Of a DNA stretch of 62,034 nucleotides, positions 1-8,173 are shown piece after piece. Origin of the DNA: Synergistaceae bacterium (GTDB lineage: Bacteria; Synergistota; Synergistia; Synergistales; Aminobacteriaceae); NCBI GenBank assembly GCA_031272035.1, contig JAISUO010000032.1, positions 1 through 62,034 of the forward strand. Reading direction: 5' to 3'. Each line of letters begins with the position of its first letter. Within the stretch, counting starts at the first letter, position 1. The translations under genes were made by a program, and so were the position numbers. Below the pieces are notes generated by a model. It worked only from the letters and a program-made list of their open reading frames with translations. It did no database searches and was not told the origin of the DNA.

Positions 1-134
1 AGAAATTTAAAGTACCGGTCCCGCCGCCGGTCGATTTCCTTCGGCAGCGTATTGTCTTTTTTGCGTCTCTCATACTCCCGCCGAGCCTCCGGGCTCAGGC
101 TCTCGAAGGAGAGATCCCCGTTGAGTCGTTCCAT
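1..134 (-). CDS. Hypothetical protein, 5' part only (cut by window edge)
   Basis: Only the first 44 codons are in the window; the gene runs off the left edge. The visible N-terminus begins MERLNGDLSF and continues with a charged stretch (SPEARREYERRKK). There is no signal peptide or membrane segment. A purine-rich AGGGAAGGA lies about 12 bases before the ATG. The frame stays open upstream to about 221, so a GTG start at 170 is also possible. The LSPEARREYE wording is vaguely like the tail of Rpn/PDDEXK nucleases, but that is too weak to name it. Confidence 0.45.
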   Translation of the reverse strand, partial: MERLNGDLSFESLSPEARREYERRKKDNTLPKEIDRRRDRYFKF

Positions 135-278
135 GTCAGTGCAGGATCCTTCCCTTTCTTGATGTTTCACCGAAAAGGATAGGCCGTCAGTGAGGGATCT
201 GTCAAGGCGCGAAAGACTTTACTTTCAACTCCAATACTCCAATACGCCAGGGTCAAAAAGGTATCTAAAAGTTATATA

Positions 279-294
279 GGTACTTTAAAGTACC
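279..294. promoter_or_regulatory. Perfect 16-bp palindrome GGTACTTTAAAGTACC
   Basis: The sequence reads identically on both strands. A related half (TTTAAAGTACC) occurs at positions 6-16 of the window, inside the partial gene. The palindrome lies in the gap between the partial gene and the Synergist-CTERM gene, next to the terminator. It could be a regulator-binding site; no regulator can be named. Confidence 0.3.
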
Positions 295-299
295 TTCTA

Positions 300-335
300 A
301 TAAAAGCCCCGGGAGCGAAGCCGCCCTCGGGGCTT
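300..335 (-). terminator. Rho-independent terminator of the Synergist-CTERM gene
   Basis: AAGCCCCG at 304-311 pairs with CGGGGCTT at 328-335. On the minus strand the hairpin is followed by TTTTATT. It lies about 60 bases past the stop at 396, in the right orientation for that gene. Confidence 0.75.
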
Positions 336-395
336 GGATGGCGCAGACCGCTGTCCTTCCATTTATCGTCTGATAATTAAATTCTCTTACTTAAA

Positions 396-2000
396 TTATC
401 CGCGGCGTTTTCCGAACAGGAACAGGCCGGCCAGGCTCAGGGGAACAAATCCCAGTCCGGCGTCGCACCCGCCGCCGCCGCCTTTTGGCGACGAAGGATC
501 GGAGACGGAGCCACCGCTGATGCTCACTGAGAAGGAGGCCAGGTCCGACCAGGCCGTCGCGCCGCGAATCGTTTCATAGACGCTGGAGTATTCCCAGTCG
601 TAGGACACCTGCCAGACGTACTCGCCGCCGTCCGTCAGCACCCCCACGCGAACCGTGTGGCTGTTGGTCGGGCCGTCCTGCTCCACGTCGTAAATGGGGA
701 CAACCAGGTCCGACTTTCTGAATATCCGCCACCGGCTCCTGATGGCGCGGTAGTCCGCGGGCCCGTCGAAGATCACGGCGATCAAAATCACGTTGTTCGG
801 GTCTCGGAACGTGTGGTTGGTGATGGAGGAGTCACAGGCGGGCTTCTGCGGCGTCACGCCCGAAGGCGGCGTGTAGCGGGCGAAGCGGGAGAAGTTGGAG
901 CGCCACTGAGACTCTGATGTTCCGAGGGACGCGGAGTAAATGTATCGGTGCTTCATCACGTACAGGTTTTTCTGCGCGTCCATCGTAAAACCGCGATAAT
1001 GAATCGCGCTGTTTCCGCCGGTTCCGCCCGTCCAGAAGAAGTCGTCCAGAGGTGCCGTGGAGCCGTTCAGGGTCGTCCACTGGGTCAGAGAGTAAGACTC
1101 AGCTTTTCTGGAGACGGGGTCGTACCCCGTCAGGCTCAGGTGCGTTCCGCTGGCCGGGTTGGCGTCGCTGTATTCCTGAATGATTCTGGCGTAACGCCCC
1201 AGGTACAATTCCTTGAACCCTCCCGAGCTCCATCCGGGGATCTCCACCGCGGGGTCGTAAGCGTCCAGCGGCCCGGACGCCTCCGAGATTTTCTTTGTGA
1301 AGAACCACTGGTTGACAGCGTTCCTTCCTCTGGTTCCGGTGTATGTTTTTCTCGCTCTCACCCATACCCTGCCCGTCGTCGCCTCGAACTGCACGTGATA
1401 AGTGGTCAGGTCGGTGTTGGCGTTGTAGTTGGTCTCCCACTCCGAAGGCAGGGTGCAGGTCCAGGTCTTGCTCGGTTCAACGCCTCCGTCGTAGGAGAAG
1501 AGGCCGATGGTGAGGTTCAGCCCGGTCCGCGGCGACATCAGCAGGAACTCGTTCGGGTCCTCCGCGAGAACGACGGTGTCGAACAGGAACGTGCTTCCGT
1601 CGAAGGCGAACTCCTTGTATTCCGCGCTCGTCGCCCCCTGCCGGAGCGGCAGGCGGTAGAGCCCCGCTTTGTCCAACAGCTTGTAGTACAGGTAGCTGCA
1701 ATCCCGATCCGAGGTCACGCCCCAGCTCGCCACGGCCCCCGCTATGGTGATGAAGGGCGTGGAATCGTTGCCGGGCGAGTAGTTTCGGTAGAGGTAGCTC
1801 GTCGTTTGCGCCGGGTCGCGCTTCATGACGTACCAGTTTCCCCGCCAGTCGAACTCGGGGCCGGACAGGTAGCATCCCGTGCCGGAGTTCTCCATCAGGA
1901 ACTGCTGAGTGTAGCCGGTGGCTGCCATGCTCACCCCGCCCGTCAGCGCGAGACTCAGAAGCACCGTCACTGAAATCAGAAACAATTTTCCCTTTTTCAT
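396..2000 (-). CDS. Secreted protein with Synergist-CTERM sorting signal
   Basis: This is a 534-residue exported protein. A signal peptide covers about residues 1-27 (MKKGKLFLISV, hydrophobic core, cleavage near SMA-A). The C-terminus has five glycines, Cys512, D-A-G, a hydrophobic segment and a KRRG tail. That is the Synergist-CTERM layout, a sorting and anchoring signal known only from Synergistota. The central 470 residues are rich in Trp, Tyr and Ser-Thr, with no motif I recognise; a beta-rich or propeller-like surface domain is a guess. An AAAGGA sits nine bases before the ATG. The gene stands alone, with its own terminator. The proposed fate is removal of the tail and attachment at the cell surface. 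Confidence 0.85.
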   Translation of the reverse strand: MKKGKLFLISVTVLLSLALTGGVSMAATGYTQQFLMENSGTGCYLSGPEFDWRGNWYVMKRDPAQTTSYLYRNYSPGNDSTPFITIAGAVASWGVTSDRDCSYLYYKLLDKAGLYRLPLRQGATSAEYKEFAFDGSTFLFDTVVLAEDPNEFLLMSPRTGLNLTIGLFSYDGGVEPSKTWTCTLPSEWETNYNANTDLTTYHVQFEATTGRVWVRARKTYTGTRGRNAVNQWFFTKKISEASGPLDAYDPAVEIPGWSSGGFKELYLGRYARIIQEYSDANPASGTHLSLTGYDPVSRKAESYSLTQWTTLNGSTAPLDDFFWTGGTGGNSAIHYRGFTMDAQKNLYVMKHRYIYSASLGTSESQWRSNFSRFARYTPPSGVTPQKPACDSSITNHTFRDPNNVILIAVIFDGPADYRAIRSRWRIFRKSDLVVPIYDVEQDGPTNSHTVRVGVLTDGGEYVWQVSYDWEYSSVYETIRGATAWSDLASFSVSISGGSVSDPSSPKGGGGGCDAGLGFVPLSLAGLFLFGKRRG

Positions 2001-2633
2001 TTCGTATGATCCTTTCCCAAAGTCACACTAAAAAAGAAATTCTTTGAGGCTCGAAGGGGCGGGCTTCCCTTTACAAATCTTCGGGCGACCGGCCCCTGGA
2101 CCTCCCTGGGAGGCAGTCCATTTACGCTCTGATTTTTGATTCCCTGAAATTCCCACAACTGCCCCACAAGCGCGTGAAACAAATTTTGCGAAAAGATTTT
2201 TCCTCATATCGCCCCTCTCCGTCACAAACGCCGGACTTCCGGCTCAATTTCAACCTGTGTGACAACTCCAGCTGCAACTGCCAATCTATTGTGTTTCCCC
2301 CTTGGCGAGAAGATTACGGCTTTTTTATGATTTATAAATGATATTTTTATGAGAGTCTGGTGAGAATTATATGGCGTTTTGGTGAAGAAACGCAAAAGGT
2401 CCGACCGCCCATATCTGAATGTAAAGTCATCAGGAATTTAATTTTAAAATTTAATTTTTACATATCATATAATTTTTATTTAATTTATAAACATTGACTT
2501 CATCTCATTTTAGAGTACCATTGATGACAGATTTATCTGCGATTACGATGAAAATCATCGAAAACTCAGGTACGATGAAGCGGCTGAGGCATTTGAAGGC
2601 GGCCCATAAATCCTGAGAGAGGAGAGATACTGA
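2001..2633. other. AT-rich intergenic region between divergent genes
   Basis: This 633-base gap holds the upstream regions of both flanking genes. A weak promoter for the + strand gene may be TTGACT (2494-2499), 16 bases, TACCAT (2516-2521). A 30-codon reading frame starts at ATG 2524 and stops at 2616, 17 bases before the next gene, but it has no good ribosome site. Nothing convincing is seen between about 2050 and 2480. Confidence 0.4.
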
Positions 2634-3590
2634 ATGGCAGTGATGAAAAGTGTATTGGAGGCTATTGGCAACACCCCTCTGGTGGACCTCGAACGGCTGA
2701 CAAAGCATTGGAAGCTGGAAGGGCGCATTCTCGCGAAGCTGGATCACCTGAACCCGTCGGGCAGCAAAAAAGATCGAATCGCCCTTGGAATGATTCGGGA
2801 GGCCGAGCGGAAGGGTCTTCTGAAACCCGGACAAACCGTTATTGAGGAGACCAGCGGCAACACGGGCAACGGGCTGGCGCTGGTCTGCTCACTTCTGGGA
2901 TACCCTTTTATCGCGGTCATGTCGAAAGGCAATTCGATCGAACGGGTGCGCATTTCCCGGGCCTTCGGGGCAAAGGTCGTCCTTGTGGACCAGGCGCCGG
3001 GCTCCAAACCGGGAGCTGTCAGCCTGCCCGACATGGAGCGGGTCATGGCGGAGACGGAGCGCCTCACCAAAGAGCTGGGAGCCTTCTGCGTGGGACAGTT
3101 CCACAACGCCGACAACGCCCTTGCTCAGGAGACCACCGGCGACGAAATGTGGGAGCAGTCGGAGGGTAAAATCGACGCCATCGCCGACTTTATCGGGACA
3201 GGGGGCGGTTTTACCGGAATCGCCACCGCCATGCGGAGACACAACCCCGCCGTCCGCTGCTACGTCGTGGAACCCGCCAACGTTCCTTACTACAGCGGCG
3301 AAAAGCCGAAGCCCGGGGCGGGACATCGCATTCAGGGCGGCGGATACGGTCGGGAAGTTCCTTTCCTGGATCGGTCGCTGGTTACCGGATGCGTCGGCGT
3401 CACCGACGACGAGGCGATGGAGGGCGCGCGCCTTCTGTCGAGCATCGAGGGAATTTTCTGCGGATTTTCCGCGGGAGCCCACGCGGCGGCGGCGAGAAAG
3501 CTGCTGGAGGGTCAGGAGAAGGGAAAAACCGTGGCCATCGTCATCTGCGACAGCGGCCTGAAGTACCTGAGCACCGACCTTTATCCCTAG
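2634..3590 (+). CDS. Cysteine synthase-family PLP enzyme (CysK/CysM-like)
   Basis: The 318-residue protein belongs to the fold-type II PLP family that includes O-acetylserine sulfhydrylase. The N-terminus carries IGNTPLV (11-17). The PLP lysine should be K46 in SGSKKDR, where most relatives read GSVKDR. The phosphate and substrate loops are TSGNTG (73-78) and GTGGGFTG (family norm GTGGTITG). The C-terminus (ICDSG) is conserved. The start ATG follows a GAGAGGAGAG ribosome site; ATG at 2643 is a second choice. It is monocistronic, with a terminator after it. The substituted loops mean another beta-replacement or a lyase activity, such as cystathionine beta-synthase-like chemistry, cannot be excluded. 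Confidence 0.85.
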   Translation: MAVMKSVLEAIGNTPLVDLERLTKHWKLEGRILAKLDHLNPSGSKKDRIALGMIREAERKGLLKPGQTVIEETSGNTGNGLALVCSLLGYPFIAVMSKGNSIERVRISRAFGAKVVLVDQAPGSKPGAVSLPDMERVMAETERLTKELGAFCVGQFHNADNALAQETTGDEMWEQSEGKIDAIADFIGTGGGFTGIATAMRRHNPAVRCYVVEPANVPYYSGEKPKPGAGHRIQGGGYGREVPFLDRSLVTGCVGVTDDEAMEGARLLSSIEGIFCGFSAGAHAAAARKLLEGQEKGKTVAIVICDSGLKYLSTDLYP

Positions 3591-3625
3591 ACTCACAGAT
3601 CCCAAAATTCACGATAAAAACGAAA

Positions 3626-3665
3626 AAAAGCCCGCCTTCCGTGAAAAGAGGCGGGCCTTTCTGTA
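3626..3665. terminator. Bidirectional terminator between convergent genes
   Basis: GCCCGCCT pairs with AGGCGGGC around a ten-base loop, with an A-run on the left and TTTCTGT on the right. It can end transcription of the + strand PLP-enzyme gene and of the minus-strand gene that stops at 3684. Confidence 0.75.
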
Positions 3666-3683
3666 TATTACTTCAAATTGGCA

Positions 3684-4904
3684 TCAGTTGCTGCTTTTCC
3701 GGATACTATAGAACTTTTCCGGAACGGTGGCCTCGGCCACGTGCAGATAGCCCTTGCCGAGGACGTAGGTATCCTGATAGACCATAAAGAAGTTCTTCAT
3801 GGTTCTCTCCGTGGCGGCGTCCACGTAGCTGCTGCCGTTCCACTTCGCGCCGGGAGAGAATTTCCCGTAGGCCTCCAGCAGTTTTTTCGTGTCGGTGATT
3901 TTGGCCTTTCCCTCCACCACCATTTTGCCGAACTCCGCAAGCCCCGCGGAGTGAGAGAATCCGATGGAGTAGGCCCAGGTCCCCATGCGTCCGCCGGCTC
4001 CCGCCGCAACCACCGTTTCCTCCACCTTTTTCAGAATCGCGGGCCAGTCTCCGGCGTAGCCCTTGAGGTCGATGCCGAAAGCGCCCGGATAGCCCATAAC
4101 CGGAGAAGGCAGGCTGGCCTCCACGAAATAGCCGCCGTACTGGGCGATTTGACGCATCAGAGGTTCCGTGTGGGCGTCGTTCGTGCAGAAAAACGCCGTC
4201 TTTTTGCCGTACTGATCGATCCAGGCCGGAACTTTTTCGAGGATGAACTGCTGGGCTCCAGCCACTCCCACGTCGCTGGTGGGGTCGGGAGCCGTCTCGA
4301 AAATAAATTTAATCCCCAGATCCTTGCAGGCTTCCTCAATGATGGCCCGGCGGCGGCCCAGAGTCTCATAACTCATGTGGCGGGGGAAGGAGATGTGGAC
4401 GAAGGTGTCCGCGCCCATTTCCTTCGCGATCAGGGCAAGAATGTAGCCCCGGGCGATGAAGTCGGCGTTGACCGTCATATCCGCCACCGGCCCGATAACG
4501 TTCGGGTCCTCGTGGGACTGGCCCGCCAGACAGAGAATGTCGGACCGCTTTTCCTTCACCCTGCGGAACGCCTCCGCCGTGCCGGGGATGCCCTGATTCA
4601 CGACGATCACCCGCATGAGCGGATCGTCCGCCAGTCCGGTGATCTGAGAAATCGTCGTCTCCATCTCCGCCATGAAGTTGTCGGGATAGGTGATGTGACG
4701 AATCATTCCCCCCTTATCCGCGTCTCCGTAAAGCCGGATCATTTCCTCCGCGCCGCGAAGATCGTCTTCGCTCTGAGAAACCGTCCCCGTCACGATGCCG
4801 ATGTGAAATGGAGCGTCCGCCGCCAGAGCCGCCGCGCCCGACAGCAGGACAAACAGAAAAATTCCAACCGTCCCCCAAAAGCGTAAAATACTTTTCTTCC
4901 CCAT
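3684..4904 (-). CDS. DUF3798 family periplasmic binding-like protein
   Basis: This is a 406-residue exported protein with a signal peptide (MGKKSILRFW, hydrophobic core, ALAADAPFH). The mature part begins HIGIVTGTVSQSEDDLRGAE and has the alternating alpha/beta look of a two-lobed periplasmic binding protein, as in the DUF3798 family common in Synergistota and some clostridia. I chose ATG 4904 because GAGGAGGAG precedes it; a longer frame to 4970 adds 22 unlikely residues. There is no Cys lipobox and no transporter permease next door, so its ligand and partner are unknown. The gene appears monocistronic. Confidence 0.8.
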   Translation of the reverse strand: MGKKSILRFWGTVGIFLFVLLSGAAALAADAPFHIGIVTGTVSQSEDDLRGAEEMIRLYGDADKGGMIRHITYPDNFMAEMETTISQITGLADDPLMRVIVVNQGIPGTAEAFRRVKEKRSDILCLAGQSHEDPNVIGPVADMTVNADFIARGYILALIAKEMGADTFVHISFPRHMSYETLGRRRAIIEEACKDLGIKFIFETAPDPTSDVGVAGAQQFILEKVPAWIDQYGKKTAFFCTNDAHTEPLMRQIAQYGGYFVEASLPSPVMGYPGAFGIDLKGYAGDWPAILKKVEETVVAAGAGGRMGTWAYSIGFSHSAGLAEFGKMVVEGKAKITDTKKLLEAYGKFSPGAKWNGSSYVDAATERTMKNFFMVYQDTYVLGKGYLHVAEATVPEKFYSIRKSSN

Positions 4905-5051
4905 ATTGCAACTCCTCCTCACTTTGAAGTATGAAAAAAGCATGAAAAAGCTGGAGCACAATAAAAACACTGCAAACAGTATAGATTATACCGTCGGAAC
5001 GGTGTCAAGCGATATATTACGCACAGGCCGAAACGCGTTAAGAATTAAGAT

Positions 5052-6392
5052 TTAAGAAGAGTTCAGGCGGGCGCGAATTTCTTCTTCGATAACGGCCCAG
5101 CTTCGTTCGGAGGCGCCTCCTACGGTCTCCAGCCAGGCGGCGCAGGCTTCTTTTGCCTTTTGCCGGGAGCCTTCTTCCAGAGAGGACAGCCAGGCCTCCG
5201 CCAACCCGTCGGCGTCGCGAATCTGCCGGGCCGCCCCCATGGCGTCCATCCGGTCGGCATCGCGAAAATCCCTCATGTCCGGACCGTGGACGGGCCGAAG
5301 GCCGAACAGCGCCGGTTCCATGAGGTTCTGCCCGCCTTTGGGGACGAGGCTGCCCCCCACGAAAGCCGCGTCCACCACCCCGTACATCTCGAACAGCACC
5401 CCTATTTTGTCCACCACAAGAATATCGCGAAACTCCGAATGCCCGGAAAGCAGACGAGCCTCTCCAAAAGCGGAGGCGAGCTGCGCCACGGACTGCCCTC
5501 TCTCGGGATGGCGGGGCGCGATGACCAGCCGGGCCCGGGGAAATTTTCGCCGCAGAATCTGAAAGGCCTTCAAAACCGCCTCCTCCTCTCCGGGATGGGT
5601 GCTGCCCGCAAGGAGCACAGGGGCGGACGCCTCCCCCCGAAGGAACGCCCATTTCGAAAGGTCCAGATTTTCCCTGCGCCGGATCATGGCGTCGATTTTG
5701 CAGTCTCCCGTGACGACAATTTTTTCCTCGGGGACCCCCAACCGCAGAAAATTTTCCCGATCCGAGTCGAAGCGCACCAGCAAACGGTTGAAACAAGAGA
5801 GGACGCCCCGCCAGAAACCCCGTGTTTTCAAGAGAGGGGCCGCGCTTTCGTCGGAAAGCCGTCCGTTGACGAGAAAAGCCGGAATGCCGCGCCGGTGAAG
5901 CTCGGAGAGCATGGTGGGCCACCGTTCCGTTTCCATGGCCACATAGGCCGCCGGGCAGAGCCGGTCCAAAGCGCGGCGGACGAAGCGCCGGGCGTCCCAG
6001 GGGCTGTAGATGAAGCGCTCCACCGCGTGAGACGTCAGTTTTTCCGCCATGACGCGCCCCGTTCGGGTCACGGTGGAGAGAACGCAGGGTCGGGAGCAGC
6101 TTTGACGGGCCGCCTCGATCAGCGAAAGGGCCGACTGCACCTCCCCCACGGAGACGGAATGCACCCACAGCGCGTTTCGGGGAACGCCGGAGTCGAAAAT
6201 CCCCATGCGCTCCTCGACGCCCGTTTTGTACTTTTTTTTCAGACGGCGCAGACCTCCCGCCGCGAAAAAGACGTCCACCGCCGTCTGGTAGAGCCCCAAG
6301 GCCAACCGGTAACTCCAGGCGTCCAGGGCCTCCCGGGTTCCGGAGTCCGTCCACCGGGCCGGAGCCGAATTTGCGGAAAATCGTTTATCCAC
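5052..6392 (-). CDS. waaA: 3-deoxy-D-manno-octulosonic acid (Kdo) transferase
   Basis: This GT-B glycosyltransferase transfers Kdo from CMP-Kdo to lipid A precursors at the inner membrane, so the organism makes lipopolysaccharide. Visible motifs are WVHSVSVGEV (acceptor-side Glu region), METERWPTML, a central linker, and GGQNLMEPALFG (family norm GGHNxxEPA, here with Gln for His) in the nucleotide lobe. An N-terminal hydrophobic stretch fits membrane anchoring. The start is uncertain. I prefer GTG 6392, which overlaps the stop of the upstream gene (translational coupling); a TTG at 6431 has no ribosome site. With the 6392 start the product is 446 residues, within the family range. Confidence 0.87.
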   Translation of the reverse strand: MDKRFSANSAPARWTDSGTREALDAWSYRLALGLYQTAVDVFFAAGGLRRLKKKYKTGVEERMGIFDSGVPRNALWVHSVSVGEVQSALSLIEAARQSCSRPCVLSTVTRTGRVMAEKLTSHAVERFIYSPWDARRFVRRALDRLCPAAYVAMETERWPTMLSELHRRGIPAFLVNGRLSDESAAPLLKTRGFWRGVLSCFNRLLVRFDSDRENFLRLGVPEEKIVVTGDCKIDAMIRRRENLDLSKWAFLRGEASAPVLLAGSTHPGEEEAVLKAFQILRRKFPRARLVIAPRHPERGQSVAQLASAFGEARLLSGHSEFRDILVVDKIGVLFEMYGVVDAAFVGGSLVPKGGQNLMEPALFGLRPVHGPDMRDFRDADRMDAMGAARQIRDADGLAEAWLSSLEEGSRQKAKEACAAWLETVGGASERSWAVIEEEIRARLNSS

Positions 6393-7395
6393 CGTATTTG
6401 AGCGTGACCTCACAGAGCAGAGGGGTGACAAAAATGAGATTCCACGACGAACCGGCCCACTCCGCGGGCAGGAGCAGGAAAAGCAGACCGGCCGGAACCA
6501 TAATGAGCCGCGCCGCGGCGATGGAGGCGATGTCCATGAGAATGCGGATCATCCTTTTGTCGCTGCCCATGGGCTCTCCCACGACGAAAAAGCGGACCGC
6601 CACCGGAACCACGAGGGAACAGGCAAAGAGGTAGAGCATCGAAACGATGGAGGTGATCAGGGACCAGATCGCGGAAGGAGGCGGGGGAGGTGGAGCCGTG
6701 GCGGCCATGCCGGCGGGCATACTCCCTCCCATTGCGTTCATCACCCCCGAAAAATTGTTCACGAGTCCGGAGACGCCGCCCCAGGCGTTCCCCATCAGGA
6801 TCCGCATAAGAAAATCGAAAAGCGTAAAGGAAATGAACATCCAGACGTAGGAGCGCAGCAGCGGGTCCTCGATCCCCAGCGTAAAATAGGAAGAGGAGGA
6901 GCCGGAAGAAGGCATGTAGGCCTCTCGGAGCTGGCTGATGTCCATTTTCAGCAGGTCTTCGTCGGAAAAGGCCACGGGAACCTCCTCCACGAGGCCCTCC
7001 AGTTCGGGGCCGGCTTTCGGAGGCGGGGTCCAGGAGGACCTTACGGGAGCCGCGGTGAACGACCCTCCGCCGTCGTGGGCGCCGAAAGGCCGGGGAGCGG
7101 CGGGACGGGGCGGAGACGGGGGAACGGGTCCGGAGGCCGCAGGCCGCGCCGGCGCCGCGGGAGCGGAAGAAGCCGGAGGAGCTGAAAAGGCGCGGATGGG
7201 GGCAAAGGTGGCCATGATGGCGTCGTTGTAGGCCTGATCCAGTTTTTTCTGCATGGCAACGGCATTTTCCCGCTCCGGAGTTCCCTCTTCGAACCGCCCG
7301 GGGTCGTATTCACGTTTTTTGTTCCTGTAGGCTTCCTCTATTTCATCTCCGGCGGCTGCCGGATGAACTCCCAACAGAACATGACATTCTGCCAT
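6385..7395 (-). CDS. Membrane protein with degenerate J-domain
   Basis: The 336-residue protein has three parts. Residues 1-60 look like a DnaJ J-domain (HVLLGVHPAAAGDEIEEAYRNKKREYDP), but the HPD tripeptide needed to stimulate DnaK is missing (YDPGRF instead). Residues 65-130 form a Pro/Ala-rich linker. The C-terminal half has about four hydrophobic segments plus a Pro/Ala/Met-rich insert. The gene precedes waaA and overlaps its start, so the two are probably co-transcribed. A role in envelope biogenesis is only inferred from that. The J-like domain may be a scaffold rather than a co-chaperone. Confidence 0.65.
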   Translation of the reverse strand: MAECHVLLGVHPAAAGDEIEEAYRNKKREYDPGRFEEGTPERENAVAMQKKLDQAYNDAIMATFAPIRAFSAPPASSAPAAPARPAASGPVPPSPPRPAAPRPFGAHDGGGSFTAAPVRSSWTPPPKAGPELEGLVEEVPVAFSDEDLLKMDISQLREAYMPSSGSSSSYFTLGIEDPLLRSYVWMFISFTLFDFLMRILMGNAWGGVSGLVNNFSGVMNAMGGSMPAGMAATAPPPPPPSAIWSLITSIVSMLYLFACSLVVPVAVRFFVVGEPMGSDKRMIRILMDIASIAAARLIMVPAGLLFLLLPAEWAGSSWNLIFVTPLLCEVTLKYGG

Positions 7396-7508
7396 CGATC
7401 AGGACTCCCTCCGAAACGGACTTGCGCGCCACAGTTCCACGCGCAACAAGGATACCATACCACAGGTACGCGTCTCTCGGTAACATTGATTCCATGGAAA
7501 AGCGACCC

Positions 7509-7517
7509 TGATATAAT
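7509..7517 (+). promoter_or_regulatory. Extended -10 promoter for the redoxin gene
   Basis: TGATATAAT matches the extended -10 pattern (TGn-TATAAT). It lies about 50 bases before the start codon at 7568. No good -35 box is visible at 17 bases; TTGATT at 7486-7491 would be 20 bases away. Confidence 0.5.
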
Positions 7518-7567
7518 ACTTCCAAAATCAAAACAAAAATCAAATCAAAAACAAAGGAGCGGCTGTT

Positions 7568-8146
7568 ATGGCAAAACTGAACCCCGGCGACAGGTTTCCG
7601 GATTTCACGTTTCAGACGGCAAAGGGCGAAACCCTGAAGGTCTCGGAGGTCCTTCGGCGTAAACAAAAGACGGTATTCTGGGTGCTGCGTTATATCGGCT
7701 GCACCACCTGCCGCTACGACATTCAGGTGATTTCGGAAAAATACCCCGAATTTTTGAGCCGGAACGCCCAAGTCCTCGTGGTTCTCCAGAGCCCGCGGGA
7801 AACGGTTCTGGAAGAGATGGCCAAAGCGGAGGCGGCGGGACACGGCTTTGCCCCGGGCCTCGACATCATCTGCGACCCCGATTTCGCCATCTACAGCCGT
7901 TTTTCCATCGAGGCGGCTCCCGACAAGGAAAGACTCCTCCCCTCCAGCCCCGACGAGGTTGCGAAGCTGAACGCCAAAAGGGAAAAGGTGAAAGCCGCCG
8001 GAATCGTCCACGGCAAATACGAAGGCGAGGAGCTGCAGCTTCCGGCGCTGTTCATCGTCGGACAGGACGGCGTCGTCGTCGAGGCCCGCTACGCGAAAAA
8101 CCTCATCGACATGCCCACTCCCGACGAGCTGCTGGCGCGTTTATAA
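7568..8146 (+). CDS. Redoxin / AhpC-TSA family thioredoxin-fold protein
   Basis: This 192-residue cytoplasmic protein has the thioredoxin fold of the AhpC/TSA-Redoxin family: LNPGDRFPDFTF at the N-terminus, FWVLRYIGCTTCRYD with Cys45 and Cys48 forming a CxxC pair, and a C-terminal PALFIVGQDG strand with the cis-Pro position. It probably reduces peroxides or disulfides using thioredoxin. The CxxC places it nearer to PRX-like2 and bacterioferritin-comigratory relatives than to classical two-Cys peroxiredoxins. An AAAGGAG ribosome site precedes the ATG. It is monocistronic. No in-frame TGA is present, so this copy is not a selenoprotein. Confidence 0.8.
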   Translation: MAKLNPGDRFPDFTFQTAKGETLKVSEVLRRKQKTVFWVLRYIGCTTCRYDIQVISEKYPEFLSRNAQVLVVLQSPRETVLEEMAKAEAAGHGFAPGLDIICDPDFAIYSRFSIEAAPDKERLLPSSPDEVAKLNAKREKVKAAGIVHGKYEGEELQLPALFIVGQDGVVVEARYAKNLIDMPTPDELLARL

Positions 8147-8173
8147 CCGGACGCCCCCGCGCCCATTACGCCC

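Noticed and set aside
7568-8146. Selenocysteine in the redoxin active site, prompted by the tRNA-Sec gene
   Set aside because: Both active-site codons are TGC and there is no in-frame TGA.
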